This document shows positions 40,804-44,184 of a stretch of DNA of 44,184 nt, one piece after another. The notes under the pieces are model-generated. The model had not been told where the DNA came from, did no database searches, and saw only the letters and a list, made by a program, of their open reading frames with translations. The stretch is from the NCBI GenBank assembly GCA_036272935.1, contig DATAXP010000142.1, forward strand, positions 1 through 44,184. Reading direction: 5' to 3'. The position numbers and the translations under genes are program-made. Numbering within the stretch: position 1 is the first letter of the stretch; the number at the start of each line of letters is the position of its first letter. This DNA comes from DATAXP01 sp036272935 (GTDB taxonomy: Bacteria > Planctomycetota > Planctomycetia > Pirellulales > PNKZ01).

Positions 40804-41691
40804 ATGGACATCAAGATCGGCAGCGCGCCGGATTCGTGGGGCGTCTGGTTCCCCAGCGATCCCAAGCAGACGCCGTGGCAACGCTATCTCGACGAGGTAG
40901 CCGAGGCGGGTTACGAATGGACCGAGCTCGGCCCGTATGGCTACCTTCCCACCGATCTGGCCTCGCTGCGATCGGAACTCACCAAGCGCAAGCTGAAGGT
41001 GACGGCCATCGCCTGCATGGTCCATCTCGAAGAGCGTGAAGCGTGGCCAGGACTCGAAAAGCAACTCCTGGGAGGTGGCGAACTCGTGGCCGCGCTCGGC
41101 GGGCGGTTCGTCGTGCTCATCGACGATACGTACTCCGATTTGTTTACCGGCAAGCTCACACGCCCCAAGCGACTCGACGACATGGCTTGGAAGCGACTGA
41201 TCGAGACCACGCACCGCGCGGCCGATTTGGTCCGCTCGCGCTATGGTCTGCAACTGGTCTTCCATCCGCACGCCGAGACGCACGTCGAATACGAAGACCA
41301 AATCGAGCGGCTGCTCGACGACACCGGCCCGGCACGCGTCGGACTTTGCCTCGACACCGGCCATCACGCCTACCGCGGCGGCGATCCGGTGGCGTTCTTC
41401 CGCAAGCACCATGCTCGCATTCCCTATCTGCACCTCAAGAGCGTCGACCCGGAGAAACAAGCCTGGGTGGCGCGCGAACAAATCCCGTTCGCGATCGCGG
41501 TAGCCAACGACATGTTTTGCGAACCATCGCGGGGGGCCGTCGATTTCAACGCGTTTCGCGACGCTCTCGTCGAGGTCGACTATCACGGCTGGGCGACGGT
41601 AGAGCAGGACATGTACCCGGCGCCGTTCGATAAGCCGCTGCCGATTGCGAAGCGCAGTCGCGTTTACTTGCAAGAACTAGGACTCGGATAA
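40804..41691 (+). CDS. TIM-barrel isomerase/dehydratase, IolE-like
   Basis: AP-endonuclease-2-like sugar isomerase/epimerase of 295 residues. It begins with Gly-Ser-Ala-Pro-Asp-Ser-Trp-Gly-Val-Trp-Phe-Pro, a start often seen in proteins annotated as inosose dehydratase. Probable metal ligands: Glu in Trp-Thr-Glu-Leu-Gly, Asp-His pair in Phe-His-Pro-His-Ala-Glu and Leu-Asp-Thr-Gly-His-His, and Glu in Val-Glu-Gln-Asp-Met-Tyr. IolE dehydrates 2-keto-myo-inositol to the diketone that IolD opens, so the adjacency to 38893-40776 gives two successive steps. Assignment as a true inosose dehydratase is not certain; the superfamily is catalytically diverse. It ends exactly where the dehydrogenase starts. 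Confidence 0.88.
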   Translation: MDIKIGSAPDSWGVWFPSDPKQTPWQRYLDEVAEAGYEWTELGPYGYLPTDLASLRSELTKRKLKVTAIACMVHLEEREAWPGLEKQLLGGGELVAALGGRFVVLIDDTYSDLFTGKLTRPKRLDDMAWKRLIETTHRAADLVRSRYGLQLVFHPHAETHVEYEDQIERLLDDTGPARVGLCLDTGHHAYRGGDPVAFFRKHHARIPYLHLKSVDPEKQAWVAREQIPFAIAVANDMFCEPSRGAVDFNAFRDALVEVDYHGWATVEQDMYPAPFDKPLPIAKRSRVYLQELGLG

Positions 41692-42693
41692 ATGACCCCA
41701 TCTCGATTCAAGGTTGTTCTGGTCGGCAGCGATTTACCTCCGGCGCCGCGTTGGGTGAGCGAGCGGTTGGCCGAGCATTCGATCGACTTCGTCGAGCACC
41801 TGTGCATCAACTCCGACGAAGTGGCCGTAGCCGGTCATGATGCCGATGCGGTTTGGGTCGCCGGCGGTTCGCGCGTCATCACCGCCGACGTGCTGCCTCG
41901 ACTCCCGCACTGCGCGGCAATCCTTCGCACCGGCTCGGGCACCGACAACGTGCCGGTCGAAGCGGCCACGCGACTGGGGATCGTCATCGGTAATACACCC
42001 GAGGCGATGATGCACGCGGTGGCCGAGCACACTCTCGGCCTGCTCTTTGTCGTGGCGCGGCAGATCGCTTTTCAGGACCGCCTCGTCCGCCAAGGCATTT
42101 GGGAACCCAAGCGAGCCTGGCCGAGACGAAGCTTCCGCGGTCGGACGCTCGGGCTGGTAGGCTTCGGTCGCATCGGTCGGCTGGTGGCCAAGAAGGCGTC
42201 GGGGTTGGAGATGAACGTGCTGGTCTGGGACCCGCTGTTGAACGGGTCTGCGGATGACATCGGCGTGGCGAAGGTCGAATTAAGCCAGCTTCTGGGCGAG
42301 TCGGATTTCGTATCGCTGCACGTTCCGTTGGTCGAGGGGACGCGTCACTTGATCGGCGAGCGTGAGCTGCGAACGATGAAACCCGAGGCGATTCTGCTCA
42401 ACACCTCGCGCGGCCCGATTATCGACGAGCGCGCCTTGGTCCGCGCACTCCAGGAAGGTTGGATTGCCGCGGCAGGGCTCGACGTGTTCGAGGTCGAGCC
42501 GTTGGCGCCCGACAGTCCCTTATGCCGGCTCGACAACGTCGTTCTAACCCCACACGTCGGTTCCTACTCCGACCTATACGTCGAGAATTCATGGCAGGAC
42601 TCGGTGCGAACGCTCATCAACATTGCCCGCGACGGCAAGCCGCTGTGGTGGGTCAACCCCGGCGCTCGAGATCGAAAAGTCGCTACCCGATGA
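41692..42693 (+). CDS. D-2-hydroxyacid dehydrogenase (CtBP-type)
   Basis: NAD(P)-dependent oxidoreductase of 333 residues. Rossmann motif Gly-Phe-Gly-Arg-Ile-Gly (about residue 157), catalytic Arg in Asn-Thr-Ser-Arg-Gly-Pro, Glu in Asp-Val-Phe-Glu-Val-Glu-Pro and His in Thr-Pro-His-Val-Gly are present. The Ser-Gly-Thr-Asp-Asn-Val segment in the substrate domain is typical of CtBP-like members. It begins immediately after the IolE-like stop and its own stop overlaps the next ATG (ATGA). It is a different subfamily from 8221-9213. A role in reducing the aldolase or hydrolase product is likely but not proven. Confidence 0.92.
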   Translation: MTPSRFKVVLVGSDLPPAPRWVSERLAEHSIDFVEHLCINSDEVAVAGHDADAVWVAGGSRVITADVLPRLPHCAAILRTGSGTDNVPVEAATRLGIVIGNTPEAMMHAVAEHTLGLLFVVARQIAFQDRLVRQGIWEPKRAWPRRSFRGRTLGLVGFGRIGRLVAKKASGLEMNVLVWDPLLNGSADDIGVAKVELSQLLGESDFVSLHVPLVEGTRHLIGERELRTMKPEAILLNTSRGPIIDERALVRALQEGWIAAAGLDVFEVEPLAPDSPLCRLDNVVLTPHVGSYSDLYVENSWQDSVRTLINIARDGKPLWWVNPGARDRKVATR

Positions 42694-44184
42694 TGAGATT
42701 CGCTGCATTGCTTTGCGCAACATGCCTGGCTGGCGTCTGCACGGCCGCCGCGCCTGACGATCGCATGCCCGATCACGCCGCCACGCACCCCTATCCGTTG
42801 GGCGACAAGGGGGACCTGTGGCTGATGGCCGGACAGTCGAACATGGGGGGCTACGCGCTCATGAAACGGGAAACCGAACCCGATCCGCGCATCCTTTTCT
42901 TCGCCGCCCCCAGCGACCAATGGGTGGTCACTAAAGATCCGGTACACAATCTGTTTTTCCGAGGCACGGCATTCATTCCCGAAGGAACGGAAGGGGCGGA
43001 AGCCGCCGATCGGGCACAAGACGTGTCGAAGGCGGTTCTCGGCACCGGACCTTGCCTGTTCTTCGGCAAGCATCTCATTCGCTACACCAACCGTCCCATC
43101 GGCCTGATTGGCGTCGCGTCGGGCGGATGGATGGCACAGGTTTGGGATCCGGCGAAGATGGATCTCGAAAAGATGCCGCCGCGACCATATCTCTACGGGC
43201 CGATGATCCAGCGCGTCATCCAGGCCGGTGGCTACGGCAAGTTGAAAGGAATGGTGTGGGATCAGGGTGGAAGCGATGGCTCGCAGAAACCCTCTGCATC
43301 AAAGGACTATGAAAAGAACCTGATCGCTTTCATCCGCGCAGTCAGGCGCGATACCGGCAACGACAAGCTTCCGGTGATTGTGGTTCAGATGGGGCGCATG
43401 GTCGCCAGTGCGGTGCCCGGAGCACCGGGCAAATCGCTCGGAGGCGAGCCGTACGACGATCTTTACGCCGCGTACACCGAAGGCTGGGAGCGCGTCCGCG
43501 AGGCCCAGCGTCGCGTGGCCGAGACGTTGGAGAATGTGCACCTGGTCCCCTCGGCCGACCTGTATCCACTGGCCGACCCGGTGCATTGGGACTTCGAAGC
43601 TTACGAGCGACTCGGCCCGCGCGTGGCCGAAGTCGCCCTGTCGCAGGTTTACAAACTTCCGGGACATGGCACACCGATCAAGCTCCAGTCGTTTGAGGTT
43701 GCCGAGCGGCGCGATCCGAGAACCGGTGGACCGATTCCGGGTCACCATCAAACGACCTTGCGAGTTCGTTTCAGCGGCGTGAGCGGCCAACTACGCGCCG
43801 CCGGAAGGGCAACAGGCTTCTCGCTGCGCGTGCCCGGTATGACCCCTGAGCAGGCGCGCGGCGGCGCGCCGGTGATCTTCGCCGTGGAGTTCGATCCCGA
43901 CGATCCGGCGGCGGTGCTGCTTCACGTCACCGGTTACCCCGAGAAGCTTCATGAGCGCGGCGTTGTGCTTTGCTACGGCGCTGGCCTCGATCCGTCGATC
44001 AACATCACCGACGAGCGCGACATGGCGATTCCGACGTTCGGTCCCGTCGAGATTCCCGCACCTAAAGAAGTCGCCGTCGCGCCCAATGCACCCCACGATG
44101 CCGAGGTCGAAATCACCATTCGGAAGAACGTCGAGTATCGCCCCGGCGGCGTGGGAATCGAGTGGCGATTGGATTACGCCAAGC
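42690..44184 (+). CDS. Sialate O-acetylesterase-like (SASA/SGNH) secreted esterase, cut by window end
   Basis: The frame from ATG 42690 stays open to the end of the window (498 codons), so the C-terminus is missing. Signal peptide about 1-20 (Cys-Leu-Ala-Gly-Val-Cys-Thr-Ala-Ala; a lipobox-like Leu-Ala-Gly-Val-Cys is possible). Catalytic Ser in Leu-Met-Ala-Gly-Gln-Ser-Asn-Met, oxyanion Gly in Val-Ala-Ser-Gly-Gly, a Trp-Asp-Gln-Gly-Gly-Ser-Asp block (usually Trp-Tyr-Gln-Gly-Glu-Ser-Asp) and a C-terminal Asp-Pro-Val-His with the catalytic pair. A beta-rich extension follows after about residue 330. It would remove acetyl esters from carbohydrates, next to the sulfatases. Position in the operon is fixed by the ATGA overlap with the dehydrogenase. 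Confidence 0.88.
   Translation, partial: MMRFAALLCATCLAGVCTAAAPDDRMPDHAATHPYPLGDKGDLWLMAGQSNMGGYALMKRETEPDPRILFFAAPSDQWVVTKDPVHNLFFRGTAFIPEGTEGAEAADRAQDVSKAVLGTGPCLFFGKHLIRYTNRPIGLIGVASGGWMAQVWDPAKMDLEKMPPRPYLYGPMIQRVIQAGGYGKLKGMVWDQGGSDGSQKPSASKDYEKNLIAFIRAVRRDTGNDKLPVIVVQMGRMVASAVPGAPGKSLGGEPYDDLYAAYTEGWERVREAQRRVAETLENVHLVPSADLYPLADPVHWDFEAYERLGPRVAEVALSQVYKLPGHGTPIKLQSFEVAERRDPRTGGPIPGHHQTTLRVRFSGVSGQLRAAGRATGFSLRVPGMTPEQARGGAPVIFAVEFDPDDPAAVLLHVTGYPEKLHERGVVLCYGAGLDPSINITDERDMAIPTFGPVEIPAPKEVAVAPNAPHDAEVEITIRKNVEYRPGGVGIEWRLDYAK

Noticed and set aside
1..44184. CRISPR arrays, tRNA or rRNA genes
   Set aside because: I saw no regularly spaced short repeats with variable spacers and no cloverleaf or rRNA-like sequence; the only short repeated motif set is the four operators, which are unevenly spaced and intergenic.

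Overview
The window looks like chromosomal DNA of a planctomycete, most likely of the Pirellula/Lacipirellula type. The evidence is the gene content: planctomycete cytochrome C (PSCyt1) proteins fused to DUF1549/DUF1553 or DUF1587/DUF1592/DUF1588/DUF1585, their Tat-exported partners (DUF1501, DUF1552), several sulfatases, high GC, and protein-rich secretion. This is inferred from family knowledge; no database was searched.

Layout. (1) 1-1409 is a degraded margin: a small hypothetical gene on the minus strand (425-724), the C-terminal remnant of a metallophosphoesterase (about 814-1071) and a 46-codon stub of an RND pump N-terminus (1269-1409). (2) 1415-5985 is an RND efflux pair: periplasmic adaptor plus inner-membrane permease, without an outer-membrane factor gene beside it. 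(3) 6166-7770 is an insertion sequence with a DD35E transposase and imperfect terminal inverted repeats of about 46 bp. Its right end abuts a second, frameshifted transposase remnant (7771-8000). (4) 8221-18045 is a minus-strand catabolic block. In transcription order it holds an alpha/beta hydrolase, an HpcH/HpaI aldolase, a metallo-beta-lactamase-fold protein, a DUF1552 protein, a DUF1592 cytochrome with a large internal tandem duplication, a chimeric pseudogene (broken copy of the metallo-beta-lactamase gene joined to the tail of an SGNH-like gene), and a D-2-hydroxyacid dehydrogenase. (5) 18100-21006 is a regulatory centre. It holds a decayed aldolase stub, a GntR/FCD regulator that has lost its DNA-binding half, an MmsA/IolA-type dehydrogenase, and four copies of a 21-bp operator (GTCGAC-N9-GTCGAC), each just downstream of a sigma70-like -10 box. 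(6) 21007-44184 is a long plus-strand series: sulfatase, intact GntR/FCD regulator, VOC protein, two tandem PSCyt1-DUF1549-DUF1553/DUF1501 pairs, MFS transporter, aldolase, sulfatase, an internally deleted sulfatase, enolase-superfamily acid-sugar dehydratase, LamG-like lipo/secreted protein, SDR, IolD-like ThDP enzyme, IolE-like TIM-barrel enzyme, second D-2-hydroxyacid dehydrogenase and a sialate O-acetylesterase-like protein running off the end.

How it fits together (inference). Secreted sulfatases and esterases would strip sulfate and acyl groups from an algal or other marine/soil polysaccharide fragment. The MFS carrier would import an acidic sugar or cyclitol. The dehydratase, SDR, IolD/IolE-like enzymes, aldolases, hydroxyacid dehydrogenases and MmsA would take it to pyruvate-, tartronate semialdehyde- or acyl-CoA-level products. 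The substrate cannot be named from sequence: IolA/D/E-like steps are present but IolB, IolC and IolJ are not seen. The four identical-architecture operators indicate that both arms of the locus are under one repressor, most simply the intact GntR/FCD protein at 22537-23232. Many genes here are duplicated and then broken (aldolase, GntR, metallo-beta-lactamase, sulfatase, RND), so the locus appears to have been rearranged by duplication and deletion.
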